The notes under the pieces: generated by a model
Seen by the model: the letters and a program-made list of their open reading frames with translations, nothing else
What the model was told of the DNA's origin: nothing
Database searches by the model: none
Program-made: the position numbers and the translations under genes
In this document: piece by piece, positions 32,301 through 42,687 of the stretch
How positions within the stretch are numbered: the first letter of the stretch is position 1
How the letters are laid out: each line of letters starts with the position of its first letter
Origin: Methanosphaera sp. BMS
Lineage (GTDB): Archaea; Methanobacteriota; Methanobacteria; Methanobacteriales; Methanobacteriaceae
Assembly (NCBI RefSeq): GCF_003268005.1
Contig: NZ_CP014213.1
Span: 372,001-436,000, forward strand
Length of the DNA: 64,000 bases
Reading direction: 5' to 3'

Positions 32301-35300
32301 GTGACACTCAACGGACTAGACAGATACCAATTCATCAAGATAGGAAATGGTCACAGCCTAACACTAGAAAACATCATCATTACAAACTACACGGCAGGAA
32401 CTGGTGGAGCAATCTACAATGAAGGTAATTTAACAGTGACTGACTCACGATTTGAAGACAACAACGCAAACTTTGCTGGAGCAATCTACAACTACAATGC
32501 TAATTTAAGCTTGACAGGTACAGAATTTAAAGACAACAACGCAAAAGGGTATGGTGGTGCTATCTTCAATAGCTACTATGCTAATTTAACCGTGACGGAC
32601 ACACGATTTAAAGACAACAATGCAGGGAGTAATGGTGGAGCAATTTACAATTACTGGTATTGTACTTTAACTGTGACTGACTCACGATTTGAAGACAACA
32701 ACGCAAACTTTGGTGGAGCAATCGACAATCATTTGAGTACTTTGACCGTGACGGATACACAATTTGCAGACAACAATGCAACATATTATGGTGGTGCTAT
32801 CTACAATACCTATTATAGTTATTTAGCCGTGACAGGCACACGCTTTGTACATAACAACGCTGAACGTGGTGGAGCAATCGATAATTGTGTGGATAGTACT
32901 TTAACAGTGACCGGCACACAATTTGCAGACAACAACGCAAGCAGTGGTGGAGCAATCTTTAATAACCAGAGTACTATTGAAGAAATTACTAATACGTTAT
33001 TCTACAATAATACCCCGGTAAACTTCATCATAAATCAGACGACAGGAAACATACAACTAGTAGAAAATGATGATTACATTACCCTTAGCAAAGTTACACT
33101 AATAGTAGATGGTGAAGAAGTATTAAATAATATTGATGCTGCACAGTTAAGTACTTATACACTTCCAGAGGGTAATCATCTTGTTAAACTAATATTTAAC
33201 GGTACAAATACAACCAATAATGAATATATAATATCAGATTCAATAGACATAACGGATTATGATGCTTTAGTAGCCACAGTAGCAATAGCCAAAGAGAGTC
33301 AATATTTCAATATGATAATTAACCTACGGCCAGAAGGAAACTACAATGCAACAGCCAGTATAGACTGGAGTAATTCAGCTACCCGGAATATCCTCATAAA
33401 CGGTAATGGAGTGACACTCGACGGACTAGACAGATACCAATTCATCAAGATAGGAATGGATCACAACCTAACACTAGAAAACATCACAATAACAAACTAC
33501 ACAGCAGAAGATGGTGGAGCAATATACAACTATGGTACTTTAACCCTGACCGACACACAATTTGCCAACAACTATGCAGATTATGGTGGAGCAATCTACA
33601 ATGAGGGTATTTTAACCGTGACTGGCACTCAATTTACGGGCAACCATGCTGGAAGTATTGGTGGAGCAATCTACAACTACCATGGTATTTTAACCGTGAC
33701 TGGCAGTCAATTTGCAGGCAACAATGCAACATATAATGGTGGAGCAATCCATACTGAAGTTGGTACTTTAACCGTGACAGACACAGAATTTACAAACAAT
33801 AATGCAAGTACTATTGGTGGAGCAATTGACAATAGTGGTAGTACTTTAACCGTGACCGGCACACAATTTACAGGCAACAACGCAAATAATAATGGTGGAG
33901 CAATCTACAACTACCATGCTACTTTAACCGTGAACAACACACAATTCACGGGTAACCACGCAATGGGTGGTGGAGCAATTGACAATAGTGGTGGTATCTT
34001 AACCGTGACCGACACACAATTTACCAAAAACAACGCATCATATTCTGGTGGAGCAATTGACAATATCTGGCATAGTACTTTAACCGTGACTGACACACAA
34101 TTCACGGGCAACAACGCATCATATGGTGGAGCAATCAATAATTACTTCAATAGTACTATAACCGTGACTGGCACACAATTTGCAGACAACAACGCAAACA
34201 GTTATGGTGGAGCAATCTACAATTACTACAATAGTACTTTAACCGTGACTGGCACACAATTTGCCAAAAACAACGCATCAAATGGTGGTGCAATTCACAA
34301 TGACTTCTATAGTAATTCAACTGTGATTAACACGCAATTTGCCAAAAACAGCGCAAGCAATGTTGGTGGAGCAATATGTAATAACCAGTCAAGTAATTTA
34401 ACCGTTAACAATTCAGTACTAGAATACAATAACGCAACAAGTGGTGGAGCAATCTACAACGATAATAGTATTGCTAGTATAGGATACAATTACTTCATAG
34501 CAAACACTGCACAGATGACTGGAAATGCCATAATAAACGAGGGAGCCGCCACAATAGAAAACAATGAAGGTGATAAAACCACCAAGTATAGCGGAACAAT
34601 ATACACAAACTCAACCCTTCAAGTGACAATAAAAAACAATAAGTTCTATGACAAATACAACACCAACATCAACATAACCACAAATAACAGTAATCCTACA
34701 GTACATTATAAGATAAACTTAACATTCACATTAAAGGACATGTTTGATGAACCAATAGCCCAACAAAACATCACCATCATCATAGATCACACATACAACA
34801 TAACAACAAACGATGAAGGAATAACAACGATGGAATACACAGTTAAAAGTAATGAAACAGTAGTTACTGCAACATACCCCGGTAACGACAAGTATAGTAC
34901 AAACACCACGATATTACGTATTACGGCCCAGAAATTAGACACACAACTCAAAGTAGATGACGTGGATACAAAAGTAGGAAAAGTATTCACGATAACCGGA
35001 ACACTACTAACGGATGGTAAACCAGTACCAGAAGAAACTGTAAAGATAACCGTTAATGGCTCAACAAAACCTGCAATCACAAACAAAGAGGGAAAATTCA
35101 ACACAACATTCACACTACAAGAGATGGGAGAATACAATATAACCGCAGTATTTGCTGAAACAGGTGCATATAATCCATCAACCAACAACACGGCAAAAAT
35201 AAATGCAACAAAGACCGACACAAAACTAACACTAAAAGTATCCAACATAACACCCGTAAACAGCACTCCAATAAATATTACAGCAACACTAACAGATACA

Positions 35301-37073
35301 AACGGTAACAAGCTAGCAAATCAAAATGTTATAATAACTGTTGCCGGTAAAACATACACGGTAAAAACAAATGCTAACGGAACAGCCATACAAAGCTACA
35401 CGCCAACCAGGCTAGAAAAACAGACAATAACAGCAACTTACAAAGGAGACAATAAGTATATTAACAGTACTGCAACAGACAACATAACAGTCAAGAAAAT
35501 CAACACGAAACTGGTAGTTAAAACATCCAATAGTACTCCTATTAACAATACACAAGTAAACATTACAGCTACCCTCACGGATGCAAATGGTAACAAACTA
35601 TCTAATCAGAATGTTACAATAACCATTTCAGGTAAAACATTCACGGTAAAAACAGATACTAATGGTGTGGCAACAAAAGCATACACGCCAACAACCTTGG
35701 GAAAACAAAACATAACCGCTACCTATAAAGGTGATAGCAAGTATGTAAACAGTACTGCAACAACCAGTATAACAGTCAAGAAAATTAACACGAAAATAAC
35801 GCTACAGGCATCCAACACGACACCGATAAACAATACACCAATAACTATTACAGCTACGCTCACAGATGCTAGTGGTAACAAGTTATCCGGTCAGAACATA
35901 ATCCTAAACATCAACGGTAAAAACTACACGGTAAAAACGGATAGTAACGGTACTGTTACTAAATCTTACACTCCTACGGTGGTAGAATCACAAACAATAA
36001 CAGCTACCTATAATGGAAACAGCATGTACAACAACACGACAAAATCAGTGAAGATAACCGTGAAAAACAAGATAAAAACCAAGACCACAGTCACTCCGGT
36101 CACAGGTGTCATAGGAGAGAAAGTAACAATCAAGGCAACGGTAACCGATACAAACGGAGGTAAGGTAAACGAGGGAAATCTTATCTTCAAGGTAAACGGT
36201 GTTACTATCAAGGATAACGGCAAACTTACAGGCTCATCCAACCCACTTAAGATTAAAGTGGTAAACGGTGTTGCTACGGCTACTATCATACCGGATATAA
36301 ACATGACCAACGCCAAAAACATTATCGCTTCATACATCGGTACAACGATATATAATGCATCCATAAGCAGTCCCGCTAGTATAAATATATCAAAACGAAA
36401 CGCCAGTATAGAAGTAAGCATTAACAAGAAGATAATCAAACAGGGACAGGTACTCACTATAACCGCTAAAATATATGACACAACAGGCGGCAAGAAGACA
36501 ACCAACATCACAAAGTACCAGGATGAATATGTCTACTTCAAAGTAAATGGCATAACTTTAAAGGATGCTGATGGCAACATGCTTAAAGTCAAGATAGTTA
36601 ACGGCACAGCAACGGTAAACTACACCATACCACTGGGAATATCATGCGTAACTGATATGCAAACATTAACACCAAAAAATCACACCATACAGGTAGGACT
36701 CTACAACAAAAACTACCAGAACATCATGACAAAAACACCAACCTTCCAAGTGGAAAGATCAAATATTACAATAAACCTATCCAACGCTACAATAAACAAC
36801 AAGACACACACATTATCCATGAAAATCACAATCAAAGACTATCTCGGCAATGTAGTGGCCGGTCCTAACAAGTGTATTATAAAAGTAAATGGTGTAACAC
36901 TCAAAAATGGTACGAACGTACAATACTACTACACAACCGATGGAGTCTTAGACCTTAAAAACATACCGGTACCTCAATCTAAAAACTACACCAGCATAGA
37001 GGTCATTACACAGGACAGACTGGCATACAACTCACAGAGAAACACTACAAAGGTTATTATAATAACGAACTAA
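29352..37073 (+). CDS. Large adhesin-like protein: beta-helix repeats and Ig-like domains (2573 aa)
   Basis: ATG 29352 is preferred over a TTG three codons upstream. The signal peptide (ILLLAVLLVLLVGAVSASDVS) is nearly the same as in the protein at 20008. Residues about 80-1760 are beta-helix repeats rich in GGAIYN, LTVTDTQF and TGNHA or ADNNA, with short inserts (IIVDGEEIYNG type). About eight Ig-like domains follow, among them copies of SNxTPINNTPITITATLTD. The last three have diverged and include KVNGITLKDADGNMLKVKIV. No cell-wall motif or C-terminal hydrophobic anchor is visible, and sequons are very dense. It is probably a surface adhesin sharing regulation with the C1A ALP at 20008. Confidence 0.92.
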   Translation: MEKTKVILLLAVLLVLLVGAVSASDVSNDTLGADAPESIATDTPAYEEVAVQKQATPEMDVQKNTVKSNEKLQDEKTLKTASSYDVTTYQELHDALTNLDDEYITVNIKDNIKLNGTIMVEAIDVTSPIYVTINGEGKTIDGDHKHYFMNIHSPLLEVTINNLTINNCTGAPSLVDGSQLTAGGAIRNYATLTVNNTRFEGNNAELYGGAIWNHDTLIVDNSEFNNNTVHADNFGSNNGVGQGGAIYGGFVIVNNTRFASNNAEGGGAIFIDSGNLTVDNTEFTGNHAEMGGGAIYIGSTSTVTNTVFNNNTAERLGGAINNGGTLIVDNTEFTNNNAHGLYIEYDEIVGGYMMSGGYGGAISNAGTGNLTVNNTVFTGNHADNYGGAIDTTAYSNLTVTNTRFNNNHADWWGGAIYYTNASEPSGLGEFHPHEIGSYNIADTTFYNNTPANFIINQDNYIDLEENANYINVSNMAIIVDGEEIYNGPLYIDGGNGPERIAYCDIPEGNHFVKLIVNGTNIINNEYILSDTIDVTYQGLIEVIEEATTDITIKLKDDVSYNVLETITLDKPGITITIDGNGQTINGMQKQVFHINSGSSLVLNNITITNGQANMGGAIYNEGTLIIINSTLSDNNATLGGAIENNYGNLTITGSTLENNQVTSIVGDTFEAYARGGAIYNLYGNVTITNTTINNNQATATGEDVTANAHGGAISNLYGTVTITDSTLENNQATATATGNWDVAANAFGGAIFNTGTLTVTDSTIENNQATATATSTEEYITVKANALGGAIYNTDTLTITESAIENNKATTTVSATGYDVTVDDNTSGGVIYNDEDNYNITDTIFYKNSPANFIINETTKNIQLVNNDNYISIVNFTIIADGKEIGNGSCVENLTQFTILDEYKNVEIVINGTDEKTLNNRYILRGYSTEVHNYTQLVKAIEKAQRENYDSYIINLLEGDYNATATICWNNSATRNITIKGNGVTLNGLDRYQFIKIGNGHSLTLENIIITNYTAGTGGAIYNEGNLTVTDSRFEDNNANFAGAIYNYNANLSLTGTEFKDNNAKGYGGAIFNSYYANLTVTDTRFKDNNAGSNGGAIYNYWYCTLTVTDSRFEDNNANFGGAIDNHLSTLTVTDTQFADNNATYYGGAIYNTYYSYLAVTGTRFVHNNAERGGAIDNCVDSTLTVTGTQFADNNASSGGAIFNNQSTIEEITNTLFYNNTPVNFIINQTTGNIQLVENDDYITLSKVTLIVDGEEVLNNIDAAQLSTYTLPEGNHLVKLIFNGTNTTNNEYIISDSIDITDYDALVATVAIAKESQYFNMIINLRPEGNYNATASIDWSNSATRNILINGNGVTLDGLDRYQFIKIGMDHNLTLENITITNYTAEDGGAIYNYGTLTLTDTQFANNYADYGGAIYNEGILTVTGTQFTGNHAGSIGGAIYNYHGILTVTGSQFAGNNATYNGGAIHTEVGTLTVTDTEFTNNNASTIGGAIDNSGSTLTVTGTQFTGNNANNNGGAIYNYHATLTVNNTQFTGNHAMGGGAIDNSGGILTVTDTQFTKNNASYSGGAIDNIWHSTLTVTDTQFTGNNASYGGAINNYFNSTITVTGTQFADNNANSYGGAIYNYYNSTLTVTGTQFAKNNASNGGAIHNDFYSNSTVINTQFAKNSASNVGGAICNNQSSNLTVNNSVLEYNNATSGGAIYNDNSIASIGYNYFIANTAQMTGNAIINEGAATIENNEGDKTTKYSGTIYTNSTLQVTIKNNKFYDKYNTNINITTNNSNPTVHYKINLTFTLKDMFDEPIAQQNITIIIDHTYNITTNDEGITTMEYTVKSNETVVTATYPGNDKYSTNTTILRITAQKLDTQLKVDDVDTKVGKVFTITGTLLTDGKPVPEETVKITVNGSTKPAITNKEGKFNTTFTLQEMGEYNITAVFAETGAYNPSTNNTAKINATKTDTKLTLKVSNITPVNSTPINITATLTDTNGNKLANQNVIITVAGKTYTVKTNANGTAIQSYTPTRLEKQTITATYKGDNKYINSTATDNITVKKINTKLVVKTSNSTPINNTQVNITATLTDANGNKLSNQNVTITISGKTFTVKTDTNGVATKAYTPTTLGKQNITATYKGDSKYVNSTATTSITVKKINTKITLQASNTTPINNTPITITATLTDASGNKLSGQNIILNINGKNYTVKTDSNGTVTKSYTPTVVESQTITATYNGNSMYNNTTKSVKITVKNKIKTKTTVTPVTGVIGEKVTIKATVTDTNGGKVNEGNLIFKVNGVTIKDNGKLTGSSNPLKIKVVNGVATATIIPDINMTNAKNIIASYIGTTIYNASISSPASINISKRNASIEVSINKKIIKQGQVLTITAKIYDTTGGKKTTNITKYQDEYVYFKVNGITLKDADGNMLKVKIVNGTATVNYTIPLGISCVTDMQTLTPKNHTIQVGLYNKNYQNIMTKTPTFQVERSNITINLSNATINNKTHTLSMKITIKDYLGNVVAGPNKCIIKVNGVTLKNGTNVQYYYTTDGVLDLKNIPVPQSKNYTSIEVITQDRLAYNSQRNTTKVIIITN

Positions 37074-37212
37074 CCTTCCCTCTATTCTTATTTTTTTGTT
37101 AATTATTATCCAATTTATGAATCTTAAAAAATCTTTTTAATTGTATATTTAAAGAAATGATTATGTATATTATTATTTATAACTAACAAATAATATTGCA
37201 TTCTGTAGACCT

Positions 37213-37680
37213 TCAGATATTGAATAAAGATATTATTTGGATTTTTACAGGTGTGTTCTTTCTTATTTTCTTGTTGTATATAAAGGTTGCATGAGTTGAT
37301 TGATTAATCATGTGCCATTTTCCATATTCATCTGATATTTTCAAGCGTAGTTTATGTAATCGTGTAACTGTTTCATATCTATTTATAATCAAGTTTCTGT
37401 GTCCAAAAAAGATATTGAATCGTTACATCAACCAAAGAAATAATAGTCAAAATACAAAATGAAACATAATATTGGCAAAATAATTGTCAGGTTCTTTAGC
37501 ATGATTTCTTTCTAAATAATCTTGACGTAAGATAATATTGGATTTAGCTTCTTCAAATAACTAATGTACTTGAGCTGTATGTTATGAAAGTGGCACGTAC
37601 TGTTCTGAAGAGGAGAAGAAAGCTAACTGTCTAACTTATCCGATATAACTCATTATCACCACATTTTTTGTTGTATAGCC
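37213..37680 (-). pseudogene. Decayed protein-coding remnant, possibly transposase
   Basis: One minus-strand frame reads as ordinary protein but contains several stops. Recognisable stretches are SSSEQYVPLS, FEEAKSNIILRQDYLER, EPDNYFANIMFHF and FGHRNLIINRYETVTRLHKL. The last ends near 37216 with a normal stop. At least three or four internal stops, TAA, TAG and TGA, break it. The family was not identified with confidence; an insertion-sequence transposase C-terminus is the best guess, given similar debris at 50834-51325. Confidence 0.5.
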
Positions 37681-37690
37681 TTAATTCAAC

Positions 37691-38458
37691 AGTTAACTTT
37701 CAAATTTATATATCTATTGCCTGATATTAGAATATGGCTTATTGTAAATTTAAATCCATATTAATTAACATGTGGTATAAAATTATAATGATTTAAGTTT
37801 ACACATGCATGATTGTTATGGGTTATCAAATCAATACCTGTAAAAATGTCTTTATTTTTATTGTCAAATTAATAATTAAATCTAAAGCTGCTATAATTTA
37901 TGTAATGATTGTATATGGATGTGTTAATTATTGGATTGGGGTATATTAGTCTATTAAAACTGTATATTATTATTCATTAATTCTTTATTTTCATGAAATA
38001 GGGTTTGAATTATATGTAATTGTATAATCTGATGTTTAATGGTTTATAATTGGATGTTCTAATAGTATATGATTTTTTAATAACTTTTATTTTTCAAAAA
38101 TACTTGATTTTTTATAGAATAATTATATTAATTGTTAAAAACATATATTTAATTGGTTTGTTTGATTATTAAATAAATAAAATTAAATAATAATATTTTT
38201 AAATTATTTATCTTTTCTTAAAAAAAAGGATATGTGAAAAATGCTTTTTTGATAAATGGTATTATTTCATAATAAGGATTATATCACATTCATTTAATCA
38301 CAATAAGCCAATAACATCTTAATATATAAATTGAACTATTAACTATTCCAGTATATTCTTATCTACTGGGGTGTTTTAGTATCACTTGTATGACCTATAC
38401 ACGTGGTTATACAATAATTATCGGTTTTTTATATTAAGTATAGAATAAGGAGAAAATT
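37691..38458. other. Long AT-rich intergenic region and leader of the next ALP
   Basis: No gene is supported in this roughly 770-base stretch. A clear ribosome site, AAGGAG, lies at 38447-38452 before ATG 38459. The promoter cannot be chosen among many TATA-like sequences. Confidence 0.45.
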
Positions 38459-41400
38459 ATGTTTAAAAGAAAATACTTAATTGTTTTTCTTACATTGCTC
38501 TTTGCTTTTATGAGTGTAGCTGTGGCCGCTGATGCTAATGATTCAACAGTTGACACAACTGTTATATCAGATGATGTTCCAACGGCTATCTCAAACGTAC
38601 AGGAGCAGACAACTGTAAGTGAAAATAATATAATAACAAAAGAAACAAGGAATTTAAAACAGGATCCGACACCAATAATCGTTAATTCAGAAGCAGATTT
38701 TAATAATCTGTTTGATTCTGACGGTTATTTAACTGGTGTAACGGATGGTTCAACAATTAAAATTAATGCCGACATTTCAAAAAATGACAAATCATATATT
38801 ATTAACAAGGCCATTAATTTAACAAGTGATAACAATAACACAATAGATTTAAATACTTCTATGGGATATAATCTTCCCAACAGTCAGTTACATTATACGT
38901 CATTTAACTTTGTAGCAGGAGCTGCCGGCTCCAACATCACGAACATACATTTCCATAACACTGAAATATATGTAAACAATACAAACAGTATTGTATTTGA
39001 TGGTGTTAGTGTTACCGTTACAGATAATAGTGTAGGTACAGAAGTAGGAATAATGTCAATACGTGATGATTCAACCAATATCACAGTTAAAAACAGTTAT
39101 TTCAATACAAACAATAATGGTGGATACAGCACATTAGTGCTTGCCGGAACCAGTTATTCAACAATAGATAATAACACCATAATTGGAAGTGGAACTGTTG
39201 GTAATTTACTGTATTTAACCACATACAATGTAGCAAATATAGCAGAGGATGATATTGAATTAAATTCATATAACAATATAACAAATAACACTATAACCGG
39301 TCCAAGTACAGCATCCGGCATCTGCTATGGTATTGCATTAACAGGTCATGACAACCTCATAGCAAACAATATTGTTAACATGGCTGGTCAGGGTATAACA
39401 ACCCAATGGGCTTATACCGATCCTGCAACTCCGGAAATAGGTAACAATAGTGAACGATATAAAGGAAACAATTATACTAACAATACAATAAATGGTGGTG
39501 CGTTATTCAAGGCAACCAATAACAGTACTATTGAAAACAACACATTTACGGGTACCGTTACAAGTGGTGCTAACTCAACACTAACTAACAATACAATTAC
39601 TAAAAAAGTTACTGCTCAGACCGGTTCATCATTATACAATAACACTATATTTAATGGCGTGTTAATAAATGGTCAAAATGTTCGATTAATTGACAATAAT
39701 ATCAGCAAAACAGTCAATACGACATATGATAATATATACATAGAATATAATCACATTTGTGGTAAAATTAAAGTACCGACAACCACAACAAATGTTACCG
39801 TACAAAACAATATCTACTGTAAAGATACTATTTCCGGCAATCCAACCATATTTGTCAATAACACTCATTGTACTGGCAGTTGTACAGCAAATACATGTGG
39901 ATGTAGTCATGATACACCTAATTCCATGGGAAATCTAAAAGGTGCTGGTCAAATAATTGAAATTACTAGTGATAATATATATGAGTACTTTGAATTTGAT
40001 GATGAAGAATTTTATATGCCACGTTCAATACAAAATCGTAATGCGGGTAATACATTTATATTTGATCAATCAGCATTTGATGAAATGAAACAGGCTGATT
40101 ATGTGACGTTAAGCTGTCCTAATGCAACATTTACCGCTAAGGATAATCCTACCTTTAACACAATATTATTCATCACAGATACTCCAAATTACATTGGAAA
40201 TTTCACTGTTAAATATAATAAAAATAAAGATCATTACTATGCAGGAGTTATGTATTTAAGCGGTGGAATGACTAAAAAAGAGATGCCATGTGTTATAGAA
40301 AACATTACGGTAACGGTAGATTATGATTTCGACTTACCTGATGAAACCATTAGGATGATTGTAATTCAATGTGATAAAGACCCATCTCATATAGCTTATG
40401 ATGAGGATGGAAATCCATATCTATTGGAATATGTAATTAGAAACTCAAATATTAACATGAATATACCTTCTGATGATATAAACTGGGAAGGAAGTGCTAA
40501 ACCTATTATCATACCTATAGAATTAGTATCTACTGTACAGGGAAATACCGGTAATGATACAGGTAAAAACTGCATTATTGAAAATAACAATATTACACTA
40601 AATGAATCAGAATACTATGGTAACTATTCAACAATATGGTCCATATTCAACTGTAAAAACAATACAAAAATACTTAACAACAATATGTACATGAGTGGAG
40701 AAAAATATCTGTATGCAATAGAAAATGCCGCATCCAACACCACAATATCAGGTAACAACATTGTAGTCAACGGTACACACTACACTGCAGGTGTATATAT
40801 AACCGGATTAAATATGCAGAATAACACTGTAGAAAACAATAATATTACACTATACTCAGGTTACGGACATGCAGGAACCAATGGTAAAGAAGAAGACAGC
40901 GGATATGCAGTTGTAATTGAGGACAGAGGATATGGCGGAAAAACATATGATGAAAACAAGGGAAGTGCAGTATACAACAACAAAATACTAAACAACAACA
41001 TCACCACATACGGTAATAACCCATACAGTATAGAACACTTCGGTGGAAAAAACACTACAATAGCAGGAAACAACATAACAGCACATGGATACAACCCAAC
41101 AGGTATAGCACTCACAGGAGTAAATGTAACCATAGAAAACAACACCATAAAATCATATGCACTTACCAACATAACCGGTGGAACAGTAGACTACTTCCCT
41201 GCAGTAAGTACAGGAGTATTACTCCAATGGTCCAAAAACACAACTCTAAACAACAATGTTATAGAAGTGGAAAACGGAACAGGAGTCACCGCAAACAAAT
41301 ATACAGAACTTTACATAATAAACAACAACATTACAACGACAGATGACTATGCAGTTGCACTATATGGAGTGGTAGATGCATCAGTTACTGAGAATACCCT

Positions 41401-42106
41401 CATTGCAAGAAGCCTAAAGGGTGATGCTGCAGTAAACGATGATGATGGAACAGGCAATATCATCCAGGACAATCAGCCTGCAGAACCTGTCAAGGAATAC
41501 TCACTTCAGATAGACACTACAGAATTTACACAAGGTACAAATGCAACAATCACGGCAAGCATATACTACGGTGAGGATATAGCAACAGACATCAACAAAG
41601 GAAAAATATCATTCAAGGTAAACGGCAAAACATTAAAAGACGCTAACGGCAAGGTAATCTATGCCAAAGTGGTAAACGGTACAGCAATAATAGAAAACTA
41701 CCAAATACCGGATACATGGACCAATAAAACAGTAATACAGGCAATATACTCAGGATCAAATCAATTGGAAAAAATGACAAGTGAAAAAACAAACATAACA
41801 GTAACATCAAAAGAATTAACATTAACTACTAGTGACGTCACTGCAACAGCCGGTTCAACAGTTACACTCACGGCAACTCTAAGCGACAATACGATTAATA
41901 TTGGTAAAGTAGTCTTCAAAGTTAACGGTAAATCAATCAAAGATGCTAACGGTAAGGTAATATATGCTAAAGTAGCCAATGGTCAAGTAAGTGTAGAATA
42001 CACATTACCTGAAGATATGAAGGCTAAAGATTACAATATTACTGCAGTATTCCTATCACCAGATTATGAACGCATAGAAGATACTAAGACATTGACTGTC
42101 AATTAG
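38459..42106 (+). CDS. Adhesin-like protein with beta-helix and two Ig-like domains (1215 aa)
   Basis: The signal peptide (YLIVFLTLLFAFMSVAVAA) is followed by a parallel beta-helix of the NosD-like type. Its repeats are Asn-rich (NNNITTYGNNP, IENNTIKSY, ITNNTITGP) and lack the GGAIYN motif of its neighbours. A Cys-rich spot, CTGSCTANTCGCSH near residue 474-487, is unusual in this protein class and might bind metal or form disulfides. Residues about 1015-1215 are two Ig-like domains (FKVNGKTLKDANGKVIYAKV and FKVNGKSIKDANGKVIYAKV). These match the ends of the two C1A ALPs closely, so this end module is shared across different N-terminal parts. The start has a good AAGGAG site. The role at the surface is inferred. 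Confidence 0.9.
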   Translation: MFKRKYLIVFLTLLFAFMSVAVAADANDSTVDTTVISDDVPTAISNVQEQTTVSENNIITKETRNLKQDPTPIIVNSEADFNNLFDSDGYLTGVTDGSTIKINADISKNDKSYIINKAINLTSDNNNTIDLNTSMGYNLPNSQLHYTSFNFVAGAAGSNITNIHFHNTEIYVNNTNSIVFDGVSVTVTDNSVGTEVGIMSIRDDSTNITVKNSYFNTNNNGGYSTLVLAGTSYSTIDNNTIIGSGTVGNLLYLTTYNVANIAEDDIELNSYNNITNNTITGPSTASGICYGIALTGHDNLIANNIVNMAGQGITTQWAYTDPATPEIGNNSERYKGNNYTNNTINGGALFKATNNSTIENNTFTGTVTSGANSTLTNNTITKKVTAQTGSSLYNNTIFNGVLINGQNVRLIDNNISKTVNTTYDNIYIEYNHICGKIKVPTTTTNVTVQNNIYCKDTISGNPTIFVNNTHCTGSCTANTCGCSHDTPNSMGNLKGAGQIIEITSDNIYEYFEFDDEEFYMPRSIQNRNAGNTFIFDQSAFDEMKQADYVTLSCPNATFTAKDNPTFNTILFITDTPNYIGNFTVKYNKNKDHYYAGVMYLSGGMTKKEMPCVIENITVTVDYDFDLPDETIRMIVIQCDKDPSHIAYDEDGNPYLLEYVIRNSNINMNIPSDDINWEGSAKPIIIPIELVSTVQGNTGNDTGKNCIIENNNITLNESEYYGNYSTIWSIFNCKNNTKILNNNMYMSGEKYLYAIENAASNTTISGNNIVVNGTHYTAGVYITGLNMQNNTVENNNITLYSGYGHAGTNGKEEDSGYAVVIEDRGYGGKTYDENKGSAVYNNKILNNNITTYGNNPYSIEHFGGKNTTIAGNNITAHGYNPTGIALTGVNVTIENNTIKSYALTNITGGTVDYFPAVSTGVLLQWSKNTTLNNNVIEVENGTGVTANKYTELYIINNNITTTDDYAVALYGVVDASVTENTLIARSLKGDAAVNDDDGTGNIIQDNQPAEPVKEYSLQIDTTEFTQGTNATITASIYYGEDIATDINKGKISFKVNGKTLKDANGKVIYAKVVNGTAIIENYQIPDTWTNKTVIQAIYSGSNQLEKMTSEKTNITVTSKELTLTTSDVTATAGSTVTLTATLSDNTINIGKVVFKVNGKSIKDANGKVIYAKVANGQVSVEYTLPEDMKAKDYNITAVFLSPDYERIEDTKTLTVN

Positions 42107-42127
42107 TTTAAATTCATTTATTATCAT

Positions 42128-42162
42128 GTGGAGATTAGATTCTCCACTGATACTTTTTTTTT
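42128..42162 (+). terminator. Hairpin and T-run terminator
   Basis: GTGGAGA (42128-42134) and TCTCCAC (42141-42147) form a perfect 7-bp stem with a 6-base loop, followed by a run of T to 42162. Confidence 0.75.
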
Positions 42163-42687
42163 AAATAAAAAATTATTGATTTAAATAACTCAATTCTAGA
42201 AATAAAAACAAATTATTTTTAATATAAGAAACATTTTAAGAATTTATTTAATCCTCGCCTCCGTTGAGTGCTGGTTACCACTATCCGGTTAAATATTTTT
42301 TACATTTAAAATTATTGGAAATTATATTAACTGCCTGTAACCATATTAAATATTAATCTACTATGTACTGGATAGTAATAAGAATACAAAAAAAACTTAT
42401 TAATGATATTTTTCATTATACTGTATTTGTTGCTGCCGGTAACACAGGCATCTCATGGAAATTATTTAATTTCATCTTTAATGAGGATAGGATAGTTAAT
42501 GATGATTGTTCATCGATGATTATTAAATTAATCCTTTTTTTTTTAGATGGGAGTAAGTATCAGGTATTTCCAAGATTATTTAAAGGTTCCCAAAAAGCAT
42601 ATATAATAAATTGAACACTTAACACAGTAACTTCAACAGGACTAATGAATAAAAAGGAGGATGCCAAGAGTATATGGGGGGATAAAT
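42163..42687. other. Intergenic region before the DUF2207 gene
   Basis: An 83-codon frame at 42363-42614 was not accepted: it has no ribosome site and no family resemblance. A short GC-richer patch at 42254-42290 (ATCCTCGCCTCCGTTGAGTG) is unexplained. AAGGAGG at 42653-42659 is too close to ATG 42661 to serve it. Confidence 0.4.

Noticed and set aside
42363-42614. 83-codon plus-strand frame before the DUF2207 gene
   Set aside because: No ribosome site and no recognisable protein features; likely chance.
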